From the NCBI GenBank assembly GCA_037127315.1, contig JBBBDQ010000346.1:5262001-5326000 (forward strand): 64,000 nt of DNA, given 5' to 3'. The position numbers and the translations under genes were made by a program. A model generated the notes under the pieces. It had not been told where the DNA came from, made no database searches, and worked only from the letters and a program-made list of their open reading frames with translations. This DNA is from Ascarosepion bandense (taxonomy: Eukaryota > Mollusca > Cephalopoda > Sepiida > Sepiidae). Shown one piece after another: positions 10,574 through 21,706 of the stretch. The first letter of the stretch is position 1. Every line of letters begins with the position of its first letter.

Positions 10574-11062
10574 ATGATATAGTTATGTCACAGAACATAA
10601 CACAATAATCAGCAAATAATCCCTATCAGCCGACCAATAGACATCTGATGTGGACTAGAGAGTACTTGCTCGAAACGTTTTGTATTTCATAAAATTTATC
10701 ACAACCAAGGTGAGAATAATATTTTGAAATGATACTCAGAAAAATTATTCAAAGTTTAAAACTGAGTGTAAAACGTATATTCCTAACAATGGTATCGGGG
10801 TGGGACTGTCAATAATGAATTGATATAGTTATGTCACAGAATATATCACAATAATGAAGTAATCCCTAACAGCCGACCAATAGACATCTGATGAGGACTA
10901 GAGAGTACTTGTTCGAAACGTTTTGTCTATTATAACATTTATAACAACTAAGATGAGAATAATATTTTGAAATGATACTCAGAAAAATTAGTGAAAGTTT
11001 AAAACTGAGTGTAAAACGTATATTTATAACAATGGTATCGGGGTGGGGCTGTCAATAATTGA
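10574..11062 (+). repeat. 243-bp tandem repeat, two copies
   Basis: Two head-to-tail units start at about 10574 and 10821. They share GATATAGTTATGTCACAGAA, GCCGACCAATAGACATCTGA, TTTAAAACTGAGTGTAAAAC and AATGGTATCGGGGTGG. Equivalent points (10645 and 10888) are 243 bp apart. Each unit contains a hammerhead-like core, which makes the pair resemble a retrozyme or Penelope terminal-repeat arrangement. No protein is encoded. Confidence 0.9.
10875..10935 (+). ncRNA. Hammerhead-ribozyme-like core
   Basis: CTGATGA (10888-10894) is followed by a 20-nt helix II candidate (GGAC pairing with GTTC around a 12-nt loop), then GAAAC (10915-10919), then a 5-nt loop and GTC (10925-10927). This matches the conserved order CUGANGA, helix II, GAA, a two-pair helix III closed by A-U, and a cleavable NUH triplet. 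Helix I pairs poorly in that register, and a competing 7-bp pairing of AATAGAC with GTCTATT exists, so activity is doubtful. The upstream unit has CTGATGT, a change at an essential base. Confidence 0.4.
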
Positions 11063-11329
11063 TAGCCCCGAAAGCTAAACATCAACCACCGTTTAACTTT
11101 AAACAAGAAAAGTTTGAAGAAAATTAGAAAAAAATGTGTATGATGCTTTTGAATGACATCTATGAATTCGCATTCGAACAAGCAGATTCCTTAGAAAAAC
11201 AATTTTTCCAGGTGAGGTGATACGAGGTTTAAGCTCGCCCGAGTTTTATTCATTTTTCTCCATTTATGCTGCTTATTTTGCAGCAGGTGTCATCCGGCCG
11301 CCATCCAGCGAGTGTTTGCATCAAACAAA

Positions 11330-11412
11330 AAGTAATTCGCGGAACATGGAATATTAGAATGTTAAACCACTGAGGACAGTTGGAAATATCGAACAAGAAA
11401 TGAGTAGGTTTA
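11330..11412 (+). pseudogene. RTE-like LINE, endonuclease N-terminus
   Basis: Translation gives VIRGTWNIRMLN, then a stop and GQLEI, the opening of the apurinic-like endonuclease of RTE-type elements. The next part of the same domain appears at 12948, so this may be one old copy split by later insertions. Confidence 0.55.
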
Positions 11413-11609
11413 AATGATAGTATTTTATAAGCATGTGAAACAATGAAGCTTTTGTCAGTGACAAACACATGATCATAAACGCAGGCGAAGAGAAAATTAA
11501 AGAGGAGTTGTAAATGCATTCTGGGATATAGTTTCTTATCTGAAAGAATGTTTGTCGTTAAACTGAAACGGAAGCATTTCCACTTTTCGACCATATTTTG
11601 TGTACACTG

Positions 11610-11892
11610 CCAGTCAGTCAAGTGCCATACGTGATACACGCTTAGACGATCGTATCTCAAAAGAGACACGACTGACTGGGCAGATGATTATCCCGCACTA
11701 TGCTGCCATTACTTTCTGCAGTAGACTGGTTTCAAACCAAGCTTATAGAACTCAATCTGTCCTGTTATTTAACCCATAACTGGAGGTATTTGCGCGTAAG
11801 TGATTGCAATGAATTCAACTGGAATTCGAACTCGGTTTCTCGATTTCTCGTTCCGAGCCGATAACCACTGAACCACAACGTACATCTGCATT
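11610..11892 (-). mobile_element. SINE family A copy
   Basis: Tail CAGTCAGTCAAGTGCC at the left and head block ATAACCACTGAACCACAACG at the right, with an internal deletion near the GGAAGAGACGGATTAATAC block. Confidence 0.8.
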
Positions 11893-12024
11893 GTCACTAC
11901 AAAATACAAAAGAATAAATCGAAAAGTTTGGTTTTAATTGGTTCAATGCTAAGGCTCACTGTAAAATCCAAAGTAGAATCTGCATTATAATCAATCTTCA
12001 CTTACTGTTGACTTACTCCCGTCT

Positions 12025-12420
12025 TTTCTAGTAGTATTTTCATGGTAACCGCTCTGAGCAGCTTTTTGGCCTGGTCACCCGATCACGTGTATTTACGCAT
12101 GCTGCTAGATTTTTTTCAAGGTCCCACCCTTTGACCGTCAAAATAGTTAAATGTAAGCGCCTCTTCTGCTCCCTCGGTGTCTTTTTTTACACTTCCCGTT
12201 TGTGGAACTCCCTTCTGTTTGCTTGCTTACCTGGTAGATACAATCTCCAACAGTTTAAATGCAACGTCAATTGCCATCTTATAACTTCTTGATCCCCATC
12301 TTTCTCTTATCCTTTCTTCGATATTCTCTGTACCATGTGTTTGTTGTTTTTTTGCTCACACTCTAACCCCTGCTTACCCAGAGGCTGTCTTGCATTGGTT
12401 GGGGTGAAGTAATTAAAAAC
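12025..12420 (+). mobile_element. CR1/Jockey-like LINE, old 3' fragment
   Basis: It can be aligned with 15340-15815: TTTTCATGG..CCGCTCTGAG, CACCCTTTGACCGTC, TTCCCGTTTGTGGAACTCCC, AATCTCCAACAGTTTAAATG and the terminal GGGGTGAAGTAATTAAAAA. Many indels destroy the frame. Confidence 0.7.
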
Positions 12421-12564
12421 ACATGAAACAAGAATGTCACGAGAGTCATTTAAATTAATCCATAGTACAAGTTTGGTTAATGAAAAGGAACATTTCTTAT
12501 TTTATTTAAATATATTTTTTACTTAGTTTTCCTTGGTTAAATTTTATTTTGTTACTTTCTCACC

Positions 12565-12945
12565 AACGTGATGTGGCGTCCCTCTGTCTTTTCCACGAGT
12601 ATTTTCATCGGAACTGCTCTGACGAGCTTTTTTCCCTGATTCCCTGACCACGTGTATTTACGAGTGCTACTAGATTGACTTCAAGTTCTCACCTTTTTAC
12701 CGTCGAAATCGTTAAATGGAACCACCGTTTCTACTCTAATAGTGTCTTTCCATGCAATACTTCTTTGTGGACCTCCTTTCCGTTTGCTTGCTTTCAGGGT
12801 AGCTACAATCTACAAAAGTTTAAATGCAACGTCAATTGCTATCTTCAATCTCCTTGATTCCCATGCCTCTCTTATCCTTTCATTGACACCTCCTGTTCTT
12901 AGTGGCATTCATACCTTGCTTGGGGTGAAATGATTATTAAAAAAT
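12565..12945 (+). mobile_element. CR1/Jockey-like LINE, old 3' fragment
   Basis: A second diverged copy, starting in the HQRDVASLCLF-equivalent region and ending TTGGGGTGAAATGATTATTAAAAA. It lies in the same orientation as the fragment at 12025; they may be an old tandem duplication or two insertions. Confidence 0.7.
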
Positions 12946-12947
12946 GG

Positions 12948-13770
12948 CAAAAGTTATGATAACCGTTGGAGACCAGAATGCCGAAGTAGGCAAGAAAAAA
13001 GATGGTGAAATATTTGTAAAATTTGCACTATGAACCCACAATGAATTTGGAGAAAAATGGGTCCAATGGTGTACAGCAAATGACCAAGTAGTATCCTACT
13101 CCTGGTTTCAAGAGGACCCAAGACGAATGTGAAAATGGAGAGGCCCACGAAGAAAAACTAAAAACCAAATCGACTACTTAACTATCAGTAAAAGTTTGAA
13201 CATTGTATTTGTTCATTGAGAAACATATCCAAGTGCCGACTTTGAAAGCGATCATTTGCTCGTTATATGTAAACATAGGACAAAAGTACGGAAACTGGGG
13301 AGGGGGTCTAACGCAGCACCCAAATTGTAATACAACAAGCTATTAACGACTCGAACCCGAAAAAGAAATAAAGAAGGAATGTAAACAGGCTAAAGAGGAA
13401 TGGTTCGACGGAAATGTGTAGAAGTAAAAAAATAAGAAACCTAACAAGACAAAAGACATGCTCATCAACACGTTTCATAAAATTCAAACTAATTCAGAGA
13501 TGGAACGAATATCTCGGACAACGCTTCCCTGACAAATATGAACAACAAGTAAGACACATAAATGTCGACGGACTGGAAATATTAAAAACCAAAGTGGAAG
13601 TTTCATTGGTCAAATTGAACAGAAAGAAATCTGTATCGCCAGACAGAATTATAATAACGAGGCTGGAAGCCTTAGATGATTTCAGCATAGAGAAGATCAG
13701 AAATAATTGGAAGAGCAGTCAAAGACTACAAACCTCTACCAAGGCAACACCGACATCATCTCATGAATGA
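12948..13770 (+). pseudogene. RTE-like LINE, endonuclease to RT N-terminus
   Basis: With stops ignored, the frame reads MITVGDQNAEVGKKKDG, EIFVKFAL, VSYSWFQEDPRRM and KNQIDYLTI, the C-terminal half of the RTE-type endonuclease. The frame 13414-13770 continues with RWNEYLGQRFPDKYEQQ, VEVSLVKLNRKKSVSPDRI and LEALDDFSIEKI, the linker and first RT motif region. It then breaks off. It shows several stops, no start and decayed motifs, so it is inactive. Its last 126 bp fall in the duplicated block 13645-14387. Confidence 0.65.
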
Positions 13771-14387
13771 TTATTAAAATAAAAAAGAATAACTCCAATG
13801 AACTTGACCGCGCTCAAGAGTGAAATACAAAAAAGAAACTCGACCGCTTTCAAAGTTAAATGCTCAATTAAGGCAATTCAGTATTTAAAATGATCTAGGG
13901 GTGGTTATTCAGTATTTGGCATTTGAAAGGCAAAAATTACATTTTATTAATAAAACTACAAAAAATAACGCAGAAATTTTATCCCGTACCGGATCAAACC
14001 CAAAACCTTAGCAATTCGTGCCAATAATGAGGCCAATCATCTCTGAAAGTTTTATACAAATCCATCTAGGGGCCTTGAGATATCTTGACCACGGACAGAC
14101 AGACAAAAAAACCCCAGAAAAACAGACAAACACGAACGAATAAATTACTCTGCCTAAGGGCAGAGGTAATAAATTAAATTTACAACAGCACTTATATACT
14201 AGAAGATCTGAGTAGATCTTTTTTTTTTCGTAGCACTGTCTATGAAACCAGACGCAAAAGTATCTGTGCGACAATGATACCTCAGAGGTTTAATAAAAAA
14301 GAAAGAAAGAACGAAAAAAGAAAGAAAGAACGTGTGCACTAAATGGATGATAATTGTTAAAGTTCGCATGAAGATAATAAAATGGTA
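13645..14387 (+). repeat. 743-bp direct duplication, copy 1
   Basis: It matches 17375-18117 along the whole length with a handful of substitutions (I see about 99% identity by eye). It holds the end of the RTE fragment plus an unclassified interspersed element ending in a CTCTGCC-TAA-GGGCAGAG hairpin and a GAAAGAAAGAAC-rich stretch. Confidence 0.95.
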
Positions 14388-14798
14388 TGGAAAATTGAGA
14401 AGAAAATGCAGGCCAAAATGCTTTGAAAATTCATCTTTCAAACAAATAAAATCTCGAAAAGGCCTCAAGAGAATCGACCCCAAAATTAATTAGATAAAAT
14501 TCAGTCAAATTGAGCAAAACCAAGACTACCCGTCTTTCACTATTTCCCGCCGATAAGAAAGAGATAATGTATCTTCAAAGATGTTAAATCAAACAGAAAA
14601 GTGGTCACCTAAATAAAATTTATGATTCTCCCGAACAAAGAGCAGGAAAACTTCTGGTTTGAATAGCAGCCGCCACCCGCAAAAAAAAAAATTCTCTACA
14701 AAAAGAGAGATTAACCTGGTGGGTTTGTTCAGATTAATTTCTGTGACATTCATCAAAGATTTTATACCCAACATTAATTCGGATTTCTTTGAATACAT
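14388..14798. other. Uncharacterised AT-rich stretch
   Basis: No family was recognised between the duplication and the next SINE. Confidence 0.4.
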
Positions 14799-15103
14799 GC
14801 CAGTTAGTTAAGTGCCATACGTGAAAGACGCTTGGGTGATCATGACTCGAAAGAGACATGACTGACTGGGCAGAGGATTATCCCGCAGTAGGTTACCATT
14901 GCTTTCTGCGTTAGACTGGTTACTTGCCAGCCAAGGCTATAGAACCCAATCTGTTCTGTTATTTAACCCATAACTGGAAGGAAGAGACGGATTAATACCT
15001 TTCCTAAGGGTATTTGCGCGTAAGTGAATGCAATCAATTCAACTGGCATTCGAACTCGGCTCCCCGATTTCTTGTTCCAAGCCGATATCCACTGCACCAC
15101 AAC
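14799..15103 (-). mobile_element. SINE family A copy
   Basis: It is complete from the CAGTTAGTTAAGTGCC tail to the ATATCCACTGCACCACAAC head, with the pol III box B region GAACTCGGCTCCCCGA (read on plus) intact. Confidence 0.85.
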
Positions 15104-15129
15104 TAGAGAAAAATTAATTACTATCCCTG

Positions 15130-15828
15130 GAATGACCACAGGCGGTCGGATGTGAGGCCTGGTCGAAAGTCAACCATCCGTCCGTGCATGGAGTACTGCT
15201 GCCATTTATGGTCAGGTGCCCCTGCCGTTCTCCTCAGTGTTCTTGACAAGCTCCAAAGGAGAGCCTGTAATGTGATAGGTACTGATCTGGCGACTCGTCT
15301 GCAGCCACTTTCCCATCGTCGAAATGTGCCCTCCCTCTGTCTCTTCTATAAATACTTTCATGGCTTCTGCTCGGATGAGCTTAAGTCACTGATGCCTCCT
15401 CAACAGGTGTTTACCCGTTCAACCAGACTGGCAACTGGGTCCCACCCATTCACAGTCAGGTTAGCCAAACGCAGACGACAATTCTACTCCTGCAGCTTCC
15501 TCTCTCGCACTTCCCGCCTGTGGAACTCACTCCCGTATTCTTGCTTTCCTGACGGCTACGACCTCCAGAAATTTAAAAGCAAAGTTAATACTCACCTACT
15601 AACCACTGGCCTCTAGCTCTCTCCCCTCCCCTGTATAACCTTCCCTTTCTCTCCGCCCATGTATCTGTCATTGCACCTGCTTTCTCAGCTTTCTATTGTT
15701 CCTTTCTAACTAGCTTGTACTCCTCACTCTTTTCTAATTAATCTTTTTACATTTATGTAACCCCCTGCACATCAGTGGCGTTTCTGCCTTGCTCGGGGTG
15801 AAATGATTAAAAAAAAAAAAAAAAAAAA
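15130..15828 (+). mobile_element. CR1/Jockey-like LINE, 3' end with poly(A)
   Basis: The frame 15152-15616 (154 residues) encodes the very C-terminus: STIRPCMEYCCHLWSGAP near residues 7-24, LSHRRNVPSLCLFYKYFHGF around 53-72 and TSRLWNSLPYSCFPDGYDL around 120-138. It is followed by a UTR and TTGCTCGGGGTGAAATGATT before an A-run of about 20 (15809-15828). Severely 5' truncated but with an open frame, so fairly young. It shows that the copy at 47 kb lost 10 bp. Confidence 0.9.
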
Positions 15829-15836
15829 ATGATAAA

Positions 15837-16803
15837 GATAAAGCTGATAAAGAAAGATTAATGACGGGGAATCTCCTTTTCGCCAACGTATTCTGAGACA
15901 GAGGCGTAAGACAAGGTTGTTTATTTTCACCGGATCTATTTAACTTGTACAGTGAGAATATTTCGAGGACCCTAGATGTATGCCAGGATTTGACATCGGG
16001 TGCTACAATTTGAACAACATAAGATACGCAAACTACACAGTGTTGATTGCAGACACGGAAAAGAAATTGCAGGATCCCCTACAGAAGACAGCTGAAGAGA
16101 GTGTCAAGAATAGACGACAAATAAACTGCAGTAAAACCGAATGCCTGGTCATCAGCAAAAAGAGAAGCCCAAAATACAGGTGGGTGATATTAACTCAAGC
16201 AGGTACGAAAATGTAAATATCTGGGAAGTGTTTCTAACTGAAGACGGAAAGTGCGAAACAGAAAGCCAAATGCGAATTTACATGGCGAAGGACGCCTTCC
16301 AGAAGATGAGACACAGGAAACTTTCACTAGAAACAAAGAAGATAGTACTGGATTGCTATGTGATGTCAGTTCTTCAGTATGGCAGTGAATGCTAGACAAT
16401 ATCAACAAAGATTAAGGGAAAACTTGAAACAGCTCAAATGTGGTTCTACAGAAGGATGCTGCAGATATCGTAGACCGAGCAATGCGAGCAATGACGATGT
16501 TGTTGGAAAGAATGGAAACAAAAAGGAAATTAATATTGAGCATCAGAAACAGACATCTTAAGTTCCTGGAACATGCAATGAGGAAGGAGGGCTTAGAGAA
16601 CCTGAAACCAACAGGCTAGATAGAGGGAAAAGAGACAGGGAAAAGCAGCGGATAATATATTTGAAGGACCTAATCAGGTGGACGATGGAACCAGGGTTGC
16701 ATTGTGTAACAGAAGAAGGCGTGCTAAGAGCCACTAGGGATAGGGAGACGTGGAAAGCCATGATCGCCTACGTCCTGAAGGGACAAGGCACATAGAAGAA
16801 GAA
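15837..16803 (+). mobile_element. RTE-like LINE, RT C-terminal half
   Basis: Frames across 15837-16800 read RQGCLFSPDLFNLYSE, NLNNIRYANYTVLIAD (catalytic YADD changed to YANY), INCSKTECLVISKK, MAKDAFQKM, LDCYVMSVLQYGSEC and the late RDRETWKAMIAYVLKGQGT. This order fits the RTE clade, which ends in a short repeat tail; here the tail is AGAAGAAGA (16793-16803). The lost catalytic aspartates and at least three frame changes make it inactive. Confidence 0.8.
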
Positions 16804-16865
16804 GATTCTGAAAAGCTTGGGTTGGTCACAGAGACGGTTTACCGGCCGCTGAGAAAGTGGTTAAA

Positions 16866-16868
<3 letters not shown>

Positions 16869-16908
<40 letters not shown>
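16869..16908. repeat. (GA)n microsatellite
   Basis: About 20 GA units just after the RTE-like tail. Confidence 0.95.
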
Positions 16909-16910
<2 letters not shown>

Positions 16911-17374
16911 GGGTAGAACTGCCTATATAGAATAATGGTGCGAGATGAGAAGTGAAGAGGGTTGGAATTAAGGTGCGATTCGACTCATTTGTCCACTCTA
17001 AAAAGGGGGTTGGACAACTTCTAAATTTGGAAAATCATCCGAGGAAACATTTGAAAATATGGAATCTTATAAAAAGTTTGATGCTAAGGGTGCAAGATAA
17101 TCGAGCCCAGATCCTGTTCAGTACAGCCCCTGTTGACCGCAGGAATCCTCATAAGCTTGAAGTTTGGACAACTTGAAATATCTCTACAACATTGTCACTG
17201 GAATTCACATCACTTGCCGAGACTATCTAACCAAGACCTTGTACGACCCTGAAGGCCAGAATTTACAAATTTAAATTACTGCTAACACAAGCCACTCAAA
17301 ATTCAAAAGTGTCATTTAATTATAACAATAAGTGAGAAGGATTAAAACCGATGTATACAATAAACCATATATAA
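16909..17374. other. Uncharacterised stretch
   Basis: It lies directly before duplication copy 2. The only frame is 74 codons (16952-17176) with no domain. Confidence 0.4.
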
Positions 17375-18117
17375 AGAATTATGATAACGAGGCTGGAAGC
17401 CTTAGATGATTTCAGCATAGAGAAGATCAGAAATAATTGGAAGAGCAGTCAAAGACTACAAATCTCTACCAAGGCAACACCGACATCATCTCATGAATGA
17501 TTATTAAAATAAAAAAGAATAACTCCAATGAACTTGACCGCGCTCAAGAGTGAAATACAAAAAAGAAACTTGACCGCTTTCAAAGTTAAATGCTCAATTA
17601 AGGCAATTCAGTATTTAAAATGATCTAGGGGTGGTTATTCAGTATTTGGCATTTGAAAGGCAAAAATTACATTTTATTAATAAAACTACAAAAAATAACG
17701 CAGAAATTTTATCCCGTACCGGATCAAACCCAAAACCTTAGCAATTCGTGCCAATAATGAGGCCAATCATCTCTGAAAGTTTTATACAAATCCATCTAGG
17801 GGCCTTGAGATATCTTGACCACGGACAGACAGACAAAAAAAACCCAGAAAAACAGACAAACACGAACGAATAAATTACTCTGCCTAAGGGCAGAGGTAAT
17901 AAATAAAATTTACAACAGTACTTATATACTAGAAGATCTGTGTAGATCTTTTTTTTTTCGTAGCACTGTCTATGAAACCAGACGCAAAAGTATCTGTGCG
18001 ACAATGATACCTCAGAGGTTTAATAAAAAAGAAAGAAAGAACGAAAAAAGAAAGAAAGAACGTGTGCACTAAATGGATGATAATTGTTAAAGTTCGCATG
18101 AAGATAATAAAATGGTA
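17375..18117 (+). repeat. 743-bp direct duplication, copy 2
   Basis: Matches 13645-14387 base for base except for scattered substitutions. The starts are 3,730 bp apart. No matching flanks outside the 743 bp, so both ends of the duplication are sharp. Confidence 0.95.
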
Positions 18118-18705
18118 AAGCAAAGCAAATCGTTATTATATTTCTAACCCGAGTTAATTCTTTATTCCGAAGAATTCGTTTTTGTGTAGCTCATAGCTGT
18201 CGACCTGTTCTCTACTCCATTTTGCTTAATCTGCGATATTCTCTCTTCCTGAGATCAAAAACACAACGTGACAGAAACGCCGTGGTCATGACAATAAAGA
18301 TGAGAACAAAAAAGTAAAGAGCGTAAATATTCATTTGACCTATAAAACCAAGGAAGAAAACACAAGCAGTAGCATGCACAGGGGGTGGGGGCAGAGGGTG
18401 CCCCGGCCGCGGGATTCCATAAAAGATATCCAATCAAATAGAGGAATAGAAATTTAATTTTTGAAATTTGAAATTTGAAATTGTGTCTGTTAACTTTGTT
18501 GTATAAGCGCCCGATAGTCTTGCAATTTCCTCTGTAACATTTCCCTACATTGGGCCATACGGACCCCGCTACCTGGATCTTAGAGACAAACAATCAAGCA
18601 TTGGTACCGGGGCATCATCAAACCTATGCATGCCACTGCACTCAAGACAATATATGAAAAAGAAAGCAAATAATTAAATGACATTTCTGTAATATTTTAA
18701 AGAGG
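18118..18705. other. Uncharacterised stretch
   Basis: A G-rich GGGGGTGGGGGCAGAGGG-like run lies at 18380-18400, next to CCCGGCCGCGGG. No coding or repeat assignment. Confidence 0.4.
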
Positions 18706-18707
18706 AT

Positions 18708-19113
18708 GTTGGTTGGTTGGTTGTTTTGTTTTTATAGCATATCAACCTCAGCGGGTCATTTATTGCCAACTAAGTTTTGTGTCTAGTAATTCTTTTTTTC
18801 TTTTAGAGTATCAAGATTCATTGGGATTTGTTTTTAAGGGCAGGGTCCCCAAGTCCTACCCGTGTTACTTAACCCATAACTGGAGGGAAGGGACGGATTA
18901 ATACCTTTTCCAAAAGTACCAGTGCTTAAGTGAATGCAGGGTATTCAACTGGAATTCGAACTCGGCTCATCGATTTCTCTTTCCGAGCCGACATCCACTG
19001 CACCACAACGCACATCCGTCAATAAACGCTTACAGCACCTGGTATTCCCAAACGGTCACCCATCTGAGTACTGATCAAGCGAGAACCGGTGTATTCAACG
19101 TGCTAGGCCGTAA
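18708..19113 (-). mobile_element. Composite 5S-tRNA SINE
   Basis: On the minus strand a 5S rRNA-like head (19025-19113) is followed by a tRNA-like SINE A section (about 18850-19020) and a tail ending at GGTTGGTTGGTTG on the plus strand. About 27 bp of the 5S head, including the region of AGTTAAGCAACG, is deleted relative to 43748-43868. Confidence 0.8.
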
Positions 19114-19139
19114 ACTTATAAAGAAGATGTAAGACTTAC

Positions 19140-19757
19140 AGATGGTAGCTGAAGAAAGCGGAAAGAAAGGACTATAGAAAATTAAATACCTGGAAAGTGT
19201 TTCTAACAAAAGACGGAGGGTTCGACACTAAGATCCGAGGGCGAATTGGCATGGCCAGGGACGCATTCTAGAAGAGAGAGGAACATTTCGCGAGAAGCAA
19301 AGAAGCGAGTACTAGATGACTAATTGATGTCTGTTCATCAATATGAAATTTAATGCTGGACAATCTCTTCAAAGATGAAGGAGAGACTTGAAGCAGCCGA
19401 AATGTGGTTCTACAGAGGGATGCTGAGGATACCATGGACCTAACATGTAAACAACAATAATTTTTTGGAGAGGATGGAAGCAAAAAAGGAACTAATACTT
19501 AACAACAAAAAAAAACAGTTGAAGTTCCTGGGACATGTAACGAGGAAGGAGGGCGTGGAGAGGTCAGATAGAGGGAAAGAGAGACATGGGGAATCAACGC
19601 CTAACATACTTGATGGACTTGAGCAAATAGATAGCAGAGCGGGGTTTGGTTAGGGCAACAGGAGAAAGTGTGCTAAGAGCCACTAGCGATAGGAGTATGT
19701 GGAAGGCCATGATCGCCTACGTCCTCAAGGAGACGGCACATAGAAGAAGTTTCAAAA
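19140..19757 (+). mobile_element. RTE-like LINE, 3' fragment
   Basis: It carries degraded MAKDAF, LEAAEMWFYRGMLRIPW, MEAKKELILNNKKKQLKFLGH and RGKERHGEST segments and ends CACATAGAAGAAG. Many frameshifts. Confidence 0.75.
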
Positions 19758-19957
19758 CCCCACATTAGCAATGCTGTAAAAATGCCCCACAGTAATAAGG
19801 GATAGGCATTTCAGTAATATAATAAAAAAATGAGATATTAGTGAAAACATTGATGATAATTTTAAATGGTATATCTACAATACACGAATTTCATTAATAT
19901 TTAATAGTAAACAAAACTTTCTATATTAACCTATTTTGTTCCTAATTAACGAAGTTC

Positions 19958-20715
19958 TCTCACTTTCTTTTTTCGTTTTCTAATTTTTCACCCACCTCTC
20001 TCTCTCCTTTTCTCTACTCTCGTCATTTTCTTTCTTTCTTTTTTTCTCTCTATTTATTACTCTTTCCTTTTTCATTAACTTTTTTTTCCTATATCTTTCT
20101 CTCTTTCCTTCCCTTATTCCTACTCTGCTTTCTCTAATTTTTCCATTTTTCTCTTTCTCCTTTTTTATCTGTTCCACTCTCCTTTTTCTCTCTTATTTCT
20201 CTCTTTGTTTTCTATCTTTCGTTTTCTCTCCCTGGTTATTCGATCTCTCGTTTCTCTCTCTCTATCTCTCTCTTTCTGTTTTTTTGTTCATTAGATTTTC
20301 TCTCACTCCCTTTTTTGTCTCTTTCTGTAAATTTTCTTTTCTTTTTTCTCTTTCATTCTCTCATTTTCCAATTTTTTGTTTCTCTTTTAGTCTCCCTTTC
20401 TCTACTATTACTCTCCCTCTCTCTCGTTGTTTTTCCCTTTCGTTCTCTCTCTCTCGTTTTCCGATTTCTCGTATTTTTCTCTCTCTCTCTTTCGTTTTTT
20501 CTCCATCATTAGATTTTCTCTTTCTACCTTTTCTCTTTATTTTTTGTCTCTCTCTTTCAGTAAATTTTCTTTCTTTCTTTGTTGCTTTGCCCTTTTTTCT
20601 CTTTCATTTTCTCTTTGTCTCTTTTTTCTCGCTCCCCATGTTTTTCTTATCCTCACCGTTTCTCTTCCTCCGTTTTTCTATCTTTCTCTCGCTTTCCCAC
20701 CCAACCTTTAATTTT
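19958..20715. repeat. Polypyrimidine tract, about 750 bp
   Basis: The plus strand is almost purely C and T with TTTCTCTC-like words, so serine, phenylalanine and leucine-rich frames appear in every frame by composition. These are not genes. I see no fixed period, so it behaves as low-complexity and not as a tandem repeat. Confidence 0.95.
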
Positions 20716-21180
20716 TGACACTCAACACGAAGGAACTAACAGAGAATCGCGTGGCTAGTAACATCACACGAGATTAATTCCCACAAAAGACAAAACCTTT
20801 ATTCCCCCGCAAAGAACTGACCAATCACAGAAAAGGCAAGGTTGCCGTAGATACGGAAACCAGGTTCTTCGGTACTGACTCATCATCGAGCAAAATCGAT
20901 TTAAAGATAGAAAGACACGAGTCAGATCGATAGGTCTTTCCTTCTTTTCTTGAAGTAATGGCGGTGCCAATCAGTTACCGATGAAAATGTCCGATAAGAA
21001 ATCGTACATATTTGCTTTACTGAGTTTGTCTATTGCATTTTATCGCGAATTGTCGACACGTGGTGGAAATCATATGGAATGATCTTTAATTTATTTTTAA
21101 GAGCTGGTTGATAGGGTGCAGAACAGCTACACCGGTGTGCTGACTGATAAAACTGGAAGATATATATTAACGGACCTCGG
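20716..21180. other. Uncharacterised stretch
   Basis: Mixed-composition DNA without a recognised element. Confidence 0.4.
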
Positions 21181-21181
<1 letters not shown>

Positions 21182-21237
<56 letters not shown>

Positions 21238-21313
21238 TTGAACAGGCTAAAGTATACAAAAAGTTAGATTTGAACAGGCTAAAGTATACCAAAAGTTAGA
21301 TGTGAACAGGCTG

Positions 21314-21350
<37 letters not shown>

Positions 21351-21375
21351 TTAATAATAGACGGAAAAGAAATAA

Positions 21376-21432
<57 letters not shown>
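21182..21432. repeat. (GATA)n, 30-bp repeats, (GATA)n and (TA)n
   Basis: GATA runs at 21182-21236 and 21313-21351 flank three units of TTTGAACAGGCTAAAGTATA type (about 30 bp each). A TA run follows at 21377-21432. Confidence 0.9.
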
Positions 21433-21435
<3 letters not shown>

Positions 21436-21507
21436 GAAAATTAGACTAATTTTTCTCCAGTTTCTGAAAGTTTTTTTTTGTGTCGTTCCCCGTGGGGATC
21501 TTCATAT

Positions 21508-21541
21508 CGAAATGGCCATTCAACATCTTTGAATTAATCCT

Positions 21542-21573
<32 letters not shown>
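21508..21573 (+). repeat. Half-site of the 59.1-kb palindrome plus (TA)n
   Basis: AATGGCCATTCAACATCTTT and the following GAATTAATCCTTTTTTAAT are identical to the right arm of the palindrome at 59136-59211, then a TA run. I take it as one end of the same mobile family. Confidence 0.7.
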
Positions 21574-21614
21574 TACATTTATTTCTTTTCTGTCTGTTAC
21601 TATTATATGTCTTG

Positions 21615-21615
<1 letters not shown>

Positions 21616-21705
<90 letters not shown>
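21616..21705. repeat. (TA)n and (TG)n microsatellite
   Basis: A TA run passes into about 28 TG units directly before the Penelope-like repeat arm. Confidence 0.95.

Positions 21706-21706
<1 letters not shown>

Noticed and set aside
13645..18117. The 743-bp direct repeats as LTRs of one retrotransposon
   Set aside because: The left copy begins inside an RTE-like coding frame, and the interval contains unrelated SINE and LINE pieces with no gag, pol or primer-binding site.
20284..20718. Overlapping 144-, 94- and 65-codon frames rich in Ser, Phe and Leu
   Set aside because: They are present in several frames at once because the DNA is almost pure pyrimidine.
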